The notes: generated by a model not told the origin, from the sequence alone. A stretch of 64,000 nt of DNA from Saturnia japonica (GCA_033032175.1 CM065309.1:12338001-12402000); one strand, 5' to 3'; shown: positions 46,197 to 57,800, numbered from the stretch's first letter. Numbers and translations: made by a program.

Positions 46197-46294
46197 CCCC
46201 TAGTTTTTTTTTTCCCTTAGTCGCCTCTTACGACATCCACGGGTAGATATGGAGGGGTCAATTCTAAGCCGGAACCACCACGGCAACAATAGAC

Positions 46295-46818
46295 ATTAAT
46301 TACTGTAATTATATATACTTATGATCATCATACCACTCACCTTGGTGCGATATCATTACTTTATCATGCGACGCATTAACGGGAAGAGAGGTGAATCCGC
46401 CTCTCTCCTGTAATATTTTGTTTATACATAATAAGGTAACAAGACGAAATAACAAAACAATACTAGTATGTAAACAAGATTATCCCTTATAATAATATTT
46501 TTGTGGTGTATCATTTTATTTAGGTTACAATAATATGTAATAAATAGTTTGTTTTCCTCTTTATTTATGAGGCTTTTACAGTTAGTGTATGCCAGCTCCA
46601 TTGGAGCATATCCAAATTCAACAAAAATGCACAAATTTCTACAGTAAATAAAACATAACTAAATTAAAAAAAAATCTACATACTTTTATCCCTTATTGTT
46701 CGAAAAGGTTCACGTAATATGTACTGGGCCCTTAATTCAATCAATCGCGAATCAATCCCTCTAGAAGCTTAGCTGCGATACATAGTAATTATTCTAACAA
46801 CAAACAAAAGAGACTCAC
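46295..46818. other. AT-rich DNA next to the GC-rich island
   Basis: No coding signal. If the donor at 46818 is real, this is the start of an intron on the minus strand. Confidence 0.45.
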
Positions 46819-47240
46819 CTCGTCAGGAGCGGGCGGTGACCCTGACCTTGCCCCGTCGACCTGGACGGCAGATTGTGAAGTATGTGTCTGTAGAGTGAAC
46901 TGTGTGTAAGTTTGTGTGCAGCCTCAAATCCCACAGGATACTATCACGCAAGCAATCTGTTCATCTAAACCCTCCTGGGACACCAACTCAAAGTTACACA
47001 ATGCAAAAACTTCAACCACCGTAAATCACATATATCTCAGTGCTAGCCGAACGTTCTGAATGACGTAGCGCGTATAAAACAAACAAACACGACTTCACGG
47101 CCAAAGCACGAAGAAGTCGGACCTACGTGGCAGCAGAGCTGTCGGACGAAGCTACAGAAGCGGGGCGGCGTAGCGTCTGCGCAGAACGATTCACCTGCCA
47201 TACAATTCGCTAATCACCGCGATCGCGGCATCGTACGATG
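46819..47240 (-). promoter_or_regulatory. CpG-rich island with consensus splice donor: candidate promoter and first exon
   Basis: This stretch of about 420 bp is clearly richer in G, C and CpG than its surroundings and shows no transposon motif. On the minus strand it ends at 'cctgacgag|gtgagtct', a perfect AG|GTGAGT donor with the intron starting at 46818. Upstream on that strand are the Inr-like 'tcattc' (47058-47063) and CpG-rich 'ctgcgcagacgctacgccgc'. No long ORF crosses the donor; upstream ATGs open only short frames (one of 52 codons from 47201 to 47043), so the exon would be 5' untranslated. A TATAAAA at 47073-47079 lies on the plus strand, so the direction is not certain. An unrecognised repeat with GC bias is the alternative. 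Confidence 0.45.
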
Positions 47241-48974
47241 CGGCTAATGAATTTGTATTCCAAACACTTATACTATAACTATTAACAATAAAGTTCCACA
47301 GAATACCAGCTAATAAATAGTTATTAAATAAAAAAAAAAAAAAAAAATTTTTTTGGGATCAGCGATTTTAAGAAAGGCGGTGTAAATTATAAACAGCCAT
47401 ACGTATTTATATTAATGTAATATACGAGTTTATATAATTTTGTAAAACTGTAACCCATAAAAATCTGTAATATGATAAATTTTCATCGGCAAATACATTA
47501 GCGGTAAAAACGTTGGATAAAGTTGTTTGATTAATGAAGATGAATTTGTGAGCAGTCGAAGTCGATACTTGAACGTTAGCAAAAGAGTTTTAGATCTCGA
47601 ACATTCTAACGCTAAGACCAACAGAAGCCTCGTCTTTCTCATTAAACTTACCACGTCACGTTTCTGAATAAGAATACTTAAAAATTCTAATAAAATAGCG
47701 AGAGAACCTTCGGCGCCATGTTTTGTACTTATTGTTTTATTAAACAAATCCGTTGTGAAATCTTCAGTTCAAATATTAATTATAGTCTTTAGAAAATTAT
47801 TGAATTAACTAACAACATAGAAAGTTGGATGACAACTATAGCGTTGGTATTTTATAGGTCGGTAAAAACAATGTTTGATTTCTTTGGTTTAGTGATATCA
47901 AATCTCGTTTTATTGACTGACAGTTATTTGCGGTCGCAGAATAAATTATGTCTTCGTTTGCGATTCATTTCTTTAGATAAATTGCATGTAATGAAATAGA
48001 TAAATTATTGATAATTTATCACAAAATTTTAATCATTTTGTTTGGTTTGATTTCACGACTGGTTAACCCACTGTTGAATACATTCTGTTTGTGTAGGGCC
48101 CTTGATTGTCAAAATTTGTAAACAAAGGAAGGATTTGGGTATTTGTGTAATTTCTTGTTTATGTCTTTGGCATACATAGGAAAATACCCTGATTAAGGGA
48201 TTCGTGTACAAACTTGTTTAAGTTGTGTTTGTTTATCGCTTTATTATTTAATTCAACATCTCTTTATTCATTAAAGTCAGAGTGTAGGTACCTACGTAAA
48301 ATAAGTCTATTTATCATGCTCCATACCGCTGTCGATTTGGGTTGGAAGTTCGAATAATCATTGAATTTAGATTCCCTAATTGAAATATATTAAAAAGCCC
48401 CGAAATAAAAGAGATTTCCAGAATGAGCTATAACATTTTTGAAGAAATATTTATTTATTATATTATTAATTTCTTGACATACTCGTATACTGTGCTTGTA
48501 TATCCACTAATATGAAGTTGATAAACATTCACAAAAAGTAAGTGTCCTGTTTATTACTCGACTACAGCAATGCCAAAGGGAAGGGTTATGTTCTTAGCAG
48601 TTTATGTATGTTTATATTTACGTATGTTTCACCACAGTGCCTAAACTACTTATCCGATTTTGAAGAATGAGGTGTCAGTCGATTCGTTATTATGGTACGG
48701 GTGATATAGGATACATTTTATAAGAACAAAATCAATACGATATCTAAAAAGTGGTGGTCCCTGATTTTTTTTCTATCGTATTCGTAAAAAGGAGAAAACT
48801 CTGAGTTCATAAAATAAATAAACTATATCAAGTGACAAAAATAAATCGGTTTACAGTTTTTGAAACTTTTTATCTTTATATTATTTTATTATTATCAAGT
48901 TTTTTTTAATTGTCGCTCGCTTGTCCATGTTTCAATAAAAAATATAATATATTTTTATTTTTATTTTTATCGAA
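47241..48974. other. AT-rich DNA, no gene seen
   Basis: An A-run then T-run lies at about 47331-47354. A small patch at 48610-48700 ('cctaaactacttatccgatt') resembles dispersed repeat wording but is not assignable. No coding sequence. Confidence 0.5.
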
Positions 48975-49189
48975 GGGAAAGGCCTAGACGAACGTTCATC
49001 GATCAAATCGGGGACGTTCTGACGAAAGGTCAGGTCAAGAGTACTGTACTTTAAACCGACTAGCATGCATGAAAAGATTAATGAATGTTGAGGAAGCGAA
49101 AAATGCATGCCAGGATCGTAGCAGGTGGAAGGGCGTGGTCTCTTTCTACCCCGTTGGGAAATAGGCGTGATTTATGTGTGTATGTACCT
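48975..49189 (+). pseudogene. LINE C-terminal scrap and tail (copy 2 of the 16.5-kb family)
   Basis: It encodes, through frameshifts, 'RERPRRTFIDQIGDVLTK' and 'DRSRWKGVVS', the same as 16780-16950 on the plus strand. It ends 'aataggcgtgatttatgtgt' and a short (TATG)n tail. A SINE-A copy on the opposite strand abuts it. Confidence 0.8.
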
Positions 49190-49497
49190 ATGTTATAGGT
49201 TTAGCGTTGTGGTTACAATCTTACCTGATCTGAAGTGATACAAAATGTTAGCATGCTAAGCCTAGTGGAAGACCGGCTCTCAAGTCCAGCTGCCGGAACA
49301 CACATATTGTTGCTTGGCGACTGATTTTCAACTTGAGGGTGGTAGCTACTCAGGCGGTCATTAGAAAAAGCCTTATCATCATGCTATGGTTTATCATGAT
49401 AATTTCCTTCACCGAAATCTTAGGCTCATTGCAGGAATTCGAACTCACGTCGATCGACGCGGAGTCTGTACACGCTACGAACTGAACCATCATTGCT
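49190..49497 (-). mobile_element. SINE-A copy, near full length, minus strand
   Basis: On the minus strand the head 'gcaatgatggttcagttcgt' and B-box 'gagttcgaattcc' are followed by the family body ('accaccctcaagttgaaaat', 'cttgagagccgg') to 'acgctaaacctataacata'. It lies immediately against the LINE tail at 49189. Confidence 0.88.
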
Positions 49498-50531
49498 TCA
49501 TTCATAATTTTTTTTAAACTAAAATTTAATTAATGTGAATAAAAATCATATATCATTAATCATATATGTATCTAATCACGTACGTATTTATCATACAAAT
49601 ACCCTTAAGAAGGAATGTTACTAAGAATTGAACATTGCGAGATTTAAATATTTTTTTCAAAAATAATTATAACTCTGAGTACAAACAAAAGTTGTCATAA
49701 AAGTTTTTAAGGTACACGAACTTACGTTTTGTTTGTGGTTTGTTTAATGTCGCTGATAATAAATATTTACCTATTATCAAGTTATTAAACTCGATTTTTT
49801 TTGTTCTTGATTTAGATAATATACTTATTGTAATTAGCGTAAGCTGTAGATTAATATAAAAAAATTTGTACACGTAAATTAATAACTAAATATTTAAAAT
49901 GCATGCAGGTTAAATATTATGAATTGTGATACGATATACCAAGAGAAGAGAAACTTATATTTTTTCTTCGTTATTTAGGTATGTAGTATATTATTAATTA
50001 ATTTATATATGTTACTCGCATATCGCTGGTACGTAGGTATGCTATAAACAAAATAATTTTATTTTCTATTTTCTATTCCGCTTTAAATAATTTACTACGC
50101 TCTGTGTTTTAAGATGATCTATCAATAAATGTAAGCAATAATTAAGAATTTTCAATCTCGTAACCGGCGAGTACGAAGTTATATTTGTATCTAATTAATA
50201 ATGATTTGTTGCTATCTTCTTTGAATTACTATTAAAGTCACGTAAATGTCCCTTCTGACTCGCTGATTGGAGCACCAGTATTAAGTTCACTGTTCATCCC
50301 GCTTCGCGCAATAGCAGTTACATGGAAAGTTAGCGAACTGCCCTTCTTCCAGACGCATGAACCTTAATCTTGACTTATCGGTAGAAAATCCCCCGTTGCG
50401 ACAGTTTGAAATAGGAATTATCGAGATACTTGTTTACATTCGGCAAAATTTATATATAATGTTTACCGCAATGAATACATTTCATAATATTGCCGCTTTA
50501 TTTATACAGTGCAAACACTTTTATTCGAATA
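49498..50531. other. AT-rich DNA, no gene seen
   Basis: Nothing recognised on either strand. Confidence 0.5.
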
Positions 50532-51366
50532 CTAGCTGTGCCCGCGACTTCGTCTGCATGGTATATTTAGTGTATAAAATACGGCAGCTAAATAAAAACT
50601 CCTAAAACATATAAAGGCATACAAATTTTTGCAATCCTTTACGAAAAGCTAAATTTGTTTTTATAGTTAATATCCAGTGAAAAATAACGCTATATAACAT
50701 GTCTGTTTAGTGTAATATAATGAAAATCTTGGTAGCCCAAAATCACTAAACAACGACATCTATAGTAGAAAATAGAGATCTTAATAATATATAATTAAAT
50801 TAAAGAAAGTTACGTTCAAATATATCTAAAACATTTAAAAAGAATAATAAAAACCCAGCTAGTGTTTATCAAATCAATTTTATGATAATTTAAACCGTGC
50901 CGTGCAACGCGATCTATGAGTACTCCTGGAAAATAAAATACATAAGTTTCCATTTATTGCTTTTTATATTATATAAAGATAAAATACTTTGGATAAATTT
51001 GGTATGCTTTCACTGTATTTCACTAAATACATTACATAATTACTTATACATACATTCTTTTTTATATGAACATAACTTAAACGCAATTTATAGACTTTTC
51101 AAATGTCCATACGTAAATGCATCCTAAATGCTAAATCCTAAACCTACCTTCAGACTATAAACTACATCATATAGAGTTTCTTTAAATTAGGTCCAGTAGT
51201 TTTTTTTCGTGATTGGTGTTCAAATACACTGGCAGACAGACAGACAAAAATTTCAAAAACTATCGAAATGTGTTCTGTCCATGATTCTAAACGCCACCGT
51301 ATTATTTTTTTCAAATATCTTCAATGTACAGATTTCGACTTTTTACTTTTTTATTATAAGTATAGA
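50532..51366 (-). mobile_element. Hel-A like element, minus strand, both ends present
   Basis: On the minus strand it starts 'tctatacttataataaaaaa' at 51366 and ends 'gcgggcacagctag' at 50532, followed by T, the same end types as 34580-35147. It has no long ORF with family features. Internal 'tagatgtcgttg' (about 50750) is shared with the copy at 57.3-57.8 kb. Confidence 0.55.
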
Positions 51367-51812
51367 TTAATATAATAAACCTGTAGTAATGTCTGTAGGT
51401 ACATTTAATATTTTTCCAAAATTTCCCTATTGGCATACGTGTATATGAACGAAACTGATGACAAATATGCCCTTTAAAAAAAAATAGTTTGTTTGACTGT
51501 CTGTTTGTATGTCCGCATTTAACTCAAAAACGGTTTGACCGATTTAGATGAAATTTTGTACACGTGAAGTAAAACCATTCCATAAATGAAGGGCTATAAG
51601 AATTTTCAATAAAACAAAATTTTTAAATTTCTTTAATTCTGAACTGATTTTGATAAAATTTTATGTACGTGGTCGTATAATTACTTCCAAGAATGATAGG
51701 CTATAAGGATTTAAAAAAAATTTGTACACGGGTGTGAACTGTGTTCTATCCTTGATTCTAAACTACCCACATTATTTTTTTCGACTCTTTTATTTTTTAT
51801 TATAAGTATAGA
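51367..51812. repeat. Two Hel-A 5' halves facing each other
   Basis: The left part on the plus strand starts 'taataaacctgtagtaatgt' and passes 'aactcaaaaacggtttgacc' and 'gatgaaattttgtacacg'. The right edge on the minus strand starts 'tctatacttataataaaaaa' at 51812. The two halves point towards one another, suggesting nested or rearranged insertions. Confidence 0.45.
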
Positions 51813-52884
51813 TTTAAGCATAATTATATAAGCTAAAGGCTTAATAACAAAAGTATTGTATTCTGAGAAGAGAATATGAGCTTTGTCAGAATTCAAAACA
51901 TATTACCGGCGGCTTAAATACAGATAACATGTGTTTTTATATTTTTATTAAAAATAAATTTAGCTAATGTATAAACTCAGAAAAGTTTTATATTTTCTTT
52001 TTATTTAAAATACTATTATATATATCTATGTAGATATGAGACAGGTACAGCAACCTCAACGACGCTAATTCTAGAGATTATCCGCTACGTCATATAATTT
52101 CAGTTCTATGTACCTAAACACCGGTTTCGTAGACAGTCTAGACAATTCATTTGCATATCCATTACGAAGAAATACATTTTTTCATGAAACTTTTAATATT
52201 AGTCAAATACATAATGAAATAATGAAACAGATTTTCTAAACACAAATGGATTGATATATGAATACATTGAAAAGCTAAATGTAGTTGTTCGTTATTTAAA
52301 AATAGTGTTTGCGAAATTGGGGCACAGGCCTTGTATTGATATTTTGGATCTTCATTTCGCAGAACAAGCAGGAGATACATTTTCTAGCTCTAGCACCGGA
52401 ATATATAGCAGTGTCGTGACACTAAGAAATATTCCAACAAAAACATAAATGTGAAAAAGGGGCTGAAAAGGAAAAAGTTCGCCAGAAACGGCGTTCGGAG
52501 TTGTTGTTGTCACCGATAAAAAAGCTGAGATCCAACGGGTGCCAAGTTCCAAAGTCGTTCCTTTAATTACAACTGTAGGAATGTACGTTTTACAGTTCAT
52601 TTATAAAAAAATACCATACTTTTTTTGATATGGGATTTCTATCTTCTTTTCAAGTTTATTACCTTCACGTTTCTCCCTAGTCGCTACTGATCTTAGTTTT
52701 AGATCACTTAGGTGCAACGGAGTCATTTAATAGAGTCAGTATATAAAAAAACTTACGTCTCTCTTGAAAACTACATTTTAAATCGTTTTAGTTAGACAGC
52801 TTACCCGCTAGACCATGGAGCCAGTAACTTTTAAATTTGAAATTACTTTTAGCACGTTGCATTATTTTTTATCTATATAAATAT
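51813..52884. other. AT-rich DNA, no gene seen
   Basis: No supported gene; short overlapping frames on both strands around 52160-52600 lack family motifs. Confidence 0.5.
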
Positions 52885-53245
52885 TACTATGTGAAGCAAA
52901 ATCTTTCCGTACCTTTTTAAGCGTATTGCGTGCACGGAAGACTGAGATTTGGCATGGTTAAAGTTTATATGGAAAAGGACTGCAGAAAGCTAAAATGTAT
53001 CTATAATATATGTTACTAATATATTAAATAAAATAAATAAATACTGTGAATTCTAACCTGACCAGTGCCATTGAACTTAGACCCCCCAAAATATTGACAT
53101 TTTAACTCATCGAAAAGTGACAGCAAGTGATGAAGATACTACTCATTGTTTATGAATACTATAAATGTCAAACAGAAAATAGTCTATTATAAAAAAGTCG
53201 CTGGTCGAATTTAGACCTTAGGGCGATCTCTAATATTAATTAATC
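52885..53245. repeat. Dispersed repeat Rep-1, copy 2
   Basis: Partner of 11035-11365 in the same orientation, with small indels, for example in the middle around 53110-53160. Confidence 0.8.
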
Positions 53246-54359
53246 TGTAAGTCTACCTCGACTTGTATTTGTTTTACTAAATTTCCCTATAGGCGTCTAT
53301 TATTAAGGGAACTCATTGATCACGAATATCACATTAAAATAGAGATAATAATTTAAGGTCTGATTTTTATATATGATTGCTCAATTGAATAACTACAAAA
53401 CTGTCAATAGTAATTTTGTAAATAGTTTTCTTTTTTATAATTCTTAGCCAATTTTCTACGCAGAAAGTGGATGTAATTTCTCAATATATAGGCTTTATAA
53501 ATAATATGAGTAAAAACAAAATTATTTAAAATAAAACTATTGCTTATAAATATCATATACTTGGCTAAAAATTTTCAAAGGTTTAGTTTTCGTGTAGCTA
53601 TACTCTATGGCAAGTAATTGAATGTGTTATAGCGGGCCGCTTAATTGTGAAGCAAAATTAAGCTTAGACAGCTGTGACAGTAATAGTTACCCGGAAGGGA
53701 TGCCTTTATTAATATCTAGGACTTTATTAAAAAGGGAATGGAATATTGTATTCGTTGTTGCTAAATGTTTAAAAGGAAAATGCTAAACAATTTTACTTAT
53801 TACTAGTTTTTTCAACCGACTTCAAAAAAGACGGAGGTCACTGAATTCCAATGTATATTTTTTTCTAATGAATGTTCAGCCATAACTATTTTTATTTCAT
53901 TGGCATTGGAACTTGAACTTCGAAGATACACCAGGGAACTCTTCAAAATCATTGAAGTAGGTTTACTTTTTTGTTAAAAGTTGTCTAGAGTTATTTACAC
54001 AATTTATAAGTTATCAATTCAATTGTATTTTTTCTGTTCAGTCATAACTTCTTCATTTATGTACCAATTTAGATGGTTCATTTTTCATTGGAAAGAAGGT
54101 AGCCTGAAGGTTAGTTCCATTTTAATTTCATTGACATTGGACATTTGACTTCGAAAATATACCATGGAACTTCTCAAAATGATAGATGTTGGTTTCTTTT
54201 TTGTTAAAAATAGTCTTGAGTTTTGTATTGTTTAAAGAAATTGTTGTAATTATTTAAAACAAAGTAAATCTATAATATTCTAGTCATATTTCTTAAATTA
54301 TAGTTATTATAGAAGCAAAAAATATCAGAAGAGGACAGAGAAAATGTAGGGTGTAGCGA
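53246..54359. other. AT-rich DNA; Hel-A scrap and an internal imperfect repeat
   Basis: 53240-53310 carries 'taatctgtaagtctacctcg' and 'aaatttccctataggcgtct', a Hel-A 5' scrap. Within 53840-54240 an approximately 240-bp motif is repeated: 'cattggcattggaacttgaac' type wording at 53900 recurs at 54120, with 'gaagataca' versus 'gaaaatata', 'ccagggaact' versus 'ccatggaact' and 'ggtttacttttttgttaaaa' versus 'ggtttcttttttgttaaaaa'. No gene. Confidence 0.5.
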
Positions 54360-54570
54360 CATCTATCTCGCCTCATACGATGCATCCTATATCGCGATAT
54401 TAAAATTAACCCAATAATTGAAATATAGACAAGAACCCGACAACAACCGTTGGGCAGTAGCCCGCCAGACACAACACCCGTCTGGTCGGAGGATCCTCCC
54501 TTTTAATGTGGAGGTGGTAATAATCGACCCCACAAGGGCTACATTCATTTATCTCGCCTAGTACGGATAT
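54360..54570. repeat. GC-richer segment between short direct repeats
   Basis: 'atctatctcgcctcatacga' near 54360 and 'atttatctcgcctagtacgg' near 54547 flank a segment that contains the inverted pair 'ccagac'/'gtctgg' (54465-54470, 54480-54485) and the palindrome 'ggaggatcctcc' (54488-54499). It may be a small mobile element; no family is recognised. Confidence 0.4.
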
Positions 54571-54999
54571 GGTACAAAGATACTCTGTAATCTAAAATCA
54601 AAGTAAATTATCCGAAGGCAACATTTCATTCTTATAAATAAAAATTGGACTTGTTGACCTTTAGAGCATCTGTGTTGTATTTTATAAAACAAATTGTCTA
54701 TTTCTCAGCTTACTTATATAATTCTACATAAAGTTATGTATTATAAAGTAATTTTTGTCGTAAAGGGGCTTGAATTGAGGTTTAAATTTAAGATACGTTA
54801 TTATATTAGGTAAATTTAATAAATATTATGATAAACTGTGACCATCGGCGTAACATAAGTAAGAGAGGTAAGGCGCAAGGAAAATTTCTTTGGAGATTTC
54901 TCTCTACTTGAGGCAGTCCAACTGGTGAAGTACCACTTTACAGATCGCTGCAAAATATTTTTTTTTGGGTTTCTTCGGTAAGTAGGCTCTTTAGGGTAG

Positions 55000-55130
55000 G
55001 GGGTTCAAGGTCAGCAACGCGCTGGTGATACATATGGTATTAAAAGCCTCCATAGGTTACGGTAGCCACTTATCACCAGGCGGGCCGTATACTTGTTTGC
55101 CACCTTTGTAGTATATAAAACAGCGTTTCA
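55000..55130 (+). mobile_element. LINE 3'-end fragment
   Basis: It contains 'ggtcagcaacgcgctggtga', 'ggttacggtagccacttatc', 'accaggcgggccgtatactt' and 'gtttgcc', then ends near 'gtatataaaa'. The closest feature in the window is the reversed piece at 38.3-38.5 kb. Short 5'-truncated LINE copy. Confidence 0.65.
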
Positions 55131-56059
55131 AACTTCGTATTAAATTTGTGGTTCTAGCCCCTAAAGATTTTACAGTACAATTTCAAGTGTTAAACCTCTT
55201 GAAGCATAATTTGTTCTTTATGTTACATATTTTATGAATTCTAGGTTTCTATGCACTGATCTTATATAAACCGCATACGATGTGTGAATTTACTAACTAG
55301 AAACAACTTTACTAAAGGTGCATAAGGAGTTTTTGACGAGATCTCTAACTGTTAATTATTGTTTTTTATTCATAAATTTGTGTTATTTGACCCCATTTTA
55401 CATATTGAAAAGTGAAATGGTTTGGAAATAATAGCATGGACCATGAATTCTGCAATGCCACAAAAACTTCCTAGAAAGTTTTAACAAGGGAGCCACCGTT
55501 TTGTTAGATTACTGAAATCATCATAGGGCACTCGATTATGGTAGTAATGGTATTCAACAAAGAGAACTATTTGACAAGTTGGGAAGAAGAAGAAAAAGGT
55601 CATTAGGCTTTCAACATTTTGTATTGTTTCTTTTTTCTTCTAATAATGTTATCTATTATGAAAGAATCCGTGGCATGGTAGCCCTATTGTTGAAATAAAA
55701 GAGATAATGAATTCGTCTCTTGTACAGAATAAATTTCTTTTTTTGGTAACATAATATGTTTTTTATTTATTAATGTAGCTATTTATGTACATCAGCTTTT
55801 AATAACAATGTATCAAAGTATCTCGTCGTTTATACATACTTACATATCAAAATATTACAATCACATTGTCCTTCGCGTATCATTATTATATTATCATATT
55901 GACGATTATGGCTATATCATATACATATAATATATATAGGTATATACTAGTGCCACGGAATGGGCTAGTTGCTACAGTAGCACTGTGTATATATAAAATA
56001 AATATCACTGCATAATTAACCATCTTTTCTCTGTGACTTCGTTTCATCGCCATTTATTG
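55131..56059. other. AT-rich DNA with Rep-4 copy 2
   Basis: Positions 55430-55610 are the partner of Rep-4 at 23041-23240. The rest shows nothing recognisable. Confidence 0.4.
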
Positions 56060-56300
56060 TAACAGATGGCTGTGTTCGAGGTCCTAGGTTTGATCCCCAG
56101 GTCGAGCAAAGTGTTATTCGGTTTTCTATGAAATTCTCATTAGTAGCTCGGAGTTAGGCTTTGTACTCGATTAATGGCAATAGGCTCGTCCCCTATTATT
56201 CGGTACCTAAAAACATACCTGGCGAACTGAAGGTGTACATTAGTACACCTCTGCCTAATCCTTCGTAAATATAGGCGTGATGATATGTTATGTTATGTTA
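56060..56300 (+). mobile_element. SINE-B (tRNA-derived) with LINE-like 3' end
   Basis: A B-box-like 'ggtttgatccccag' follows the head at 56087-56100, then 'cgagcaaagtgttattcggt', 'ggcaataggctcgtccccta' and 'ggtgtacattagtacacctc'. The end 'tctgcctaatccttcgtaaa' followed by 'tataggcgtgatgatatgtt' closely follows the end of the LINE at 16.9 and 49.1 kb ('tctgcctaccccgttggg', 'aataggcgtgatttatgtgt'). It finishes in (TGTTA)n. Its RNA would be copied by the LINE's reverse transcriptase through this shared end. Confidence 0.8.
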
Positions 56301-57309
56301 ATATATGGTGTCTTGAACATATTTTCATTAGCATCAACAGATGTAATTCCTAATGAAAAAGTTTTTTAATCTTTTTTTTTGACGAAAACATAAAGTATTT
56401 GCCTATGTTTAGGCAATAGCAAGAAGCATAAACTTCAAAGTGATGTTTTAATCATTTATTATGATAAGGAATTATCAGAGATTGGCGTTTACAAAAAGAG
56501 CAGTTTTGAAAAATAATATAAATGATTACTAGTAGTAAATGTTGTGATTATATATCTATTTTATTGAAGTAGTAACATGATTAATACAGTTAAATGAGTT
56601 TTGGACGATATATCAATCATCGTCGAATATATGAAAAAAATTTATCGTAAGTAACCTTAGTCTACTTAAAATACTCATTGAAACGAGTAAAACATTGAAT
56701 AATCGAATGTCTGCAGATATTTTTTTACAGTAAGTAATCTATCAGTCTAGAAAAAATTTCCAAAAGAAAGCCATGAGTAATGAACTTTTTGTTTAATTCA
56801 ATTTAGGACCTAATAAGATTTATTCACTCTTATTAAAACAAAGTTAGGTTAATCTTATCTTTACAGAAATCACTTTTAAAATAAAATAAAATAACAATTT
56901 CAAAGGATGTTTGTGTTGCGTAGGTATATAATTTTCGACGGTTTTCATATCGTAAATCATAATTTAAAAGAGTTACATGAAAACGGAACTTTGGTGTACC
57001 GTTAAATCATCAAAAGCTCTGTCCGTAATCTCCGAAATGTTTTCCTTGGTAGCAATTATTTACCGTGTAGTTTATGTGCCATACACGTATGGCAAAACTG
57101 CCTTTTATTACGACGACCTATTGAATTATAGTTCCCGTTTTGTGCAAGAGACATCCTATTTACTCTACAATATTTATGTACCTAGCGTACAACATGTGCG
57201 CTTTATCAATTTATGTAAGATATTATTCGTATATATTTTCGTATCGTGTGATAAAAAGAATGTAACAAATTATGTATATGAATACATTAGAGGTTCTGTC
57301 TGTACATGT
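56301..57309. other. AT-rich DNA, no gene seen
   Basis: Nothing recognised. A lone 'taggacctaata' near 56804 resembles a mariner end but lacks the rest of it. Confidence 0.5.
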
Positions 57310-57800
57310 AATTTTCTCCGAATTTCTATTGGCATTTTTTTGTCCATCTATCTGTTTGTATGTTCACATTTAACGTAAAAAAAAGGCTTGATCGATTTTT
57401 ATTAAGTTTTGTACACGGGGACCTTACCTTATTGTTTCATTGATTGGTTATAAGATTTTTGAATAATTTGAGTTAAAATAAAATTAAAAACGTTACTGAA
57501 ATTATGTATATATAAAAAAACGTTATCAATACGTAATACTGTTATTATATTTTAATGAAGAAATGAAGTGAAATTATATGAAATTAATACGAATTATTTT
57601 TTACTTCATGTCATTTTCAACAGAAATAAACTAGCTTAGTTTTTCTATTTTATCCTAAAATTCTACGATAGATGTCGTTGTGTGTTGTTGTTTTTGTGCT
57701 ATCAAGATTTTTACTAAATTGTTTTAAAACAGACATACTATAATGCGCAATTATTAACTGGATAACTATAAAATTATTGAATTGATTATTGAATGAATAG
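57310..57800 (+). repeat. Hel-A fragment, plus strand
   Basis: The order 'tttctattggca', a 'ctgtttgtatgttcacattt' stretch, 'ggcttgatcgattttt', 'aagttttgtacacgg' and later 'tagatgtcgttg' with 'atcaagattttta' matches Hel-A as seen at 51.4-51.6 kb and, reversed, at 50.7 kb. Ends are not clear. Confidence 0.5.

Larger units (their letters stand above)
43283..46286 (-). mobile_element. Full-length RTE LINE with target duplication
   Basis: The element of about 3.0 kb is flanked by 'caatagac' at 43275-43282 and at 46287-46294, an apparent 8-bp target duplication (the next bases, 'ttt' and 'att', also nearly agree). On the minus strand it begins 'cgtggtggttccggcttaga', contains one long coding region for endonuclease and reverse transcriptase, and ends in an ATG/ATC trinucleotide repeat ('catcatcatcatcatcat' on the plus strand at 43286-43306). 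The trinucleotide tail instead of poly(A) and the compact size are typical of the RTE clade. The intact 5' end makes this a complete insertion, unlike the other LINEs here. Confidence 0.9.

Noticed and set aside
56803..56816. Solo mariner end
   Set aside because: 'taggacctaata' matches the outer bases of the 17.9-kb mariner end, but the inner part of the repeat is absent, so a chance match is more likely.
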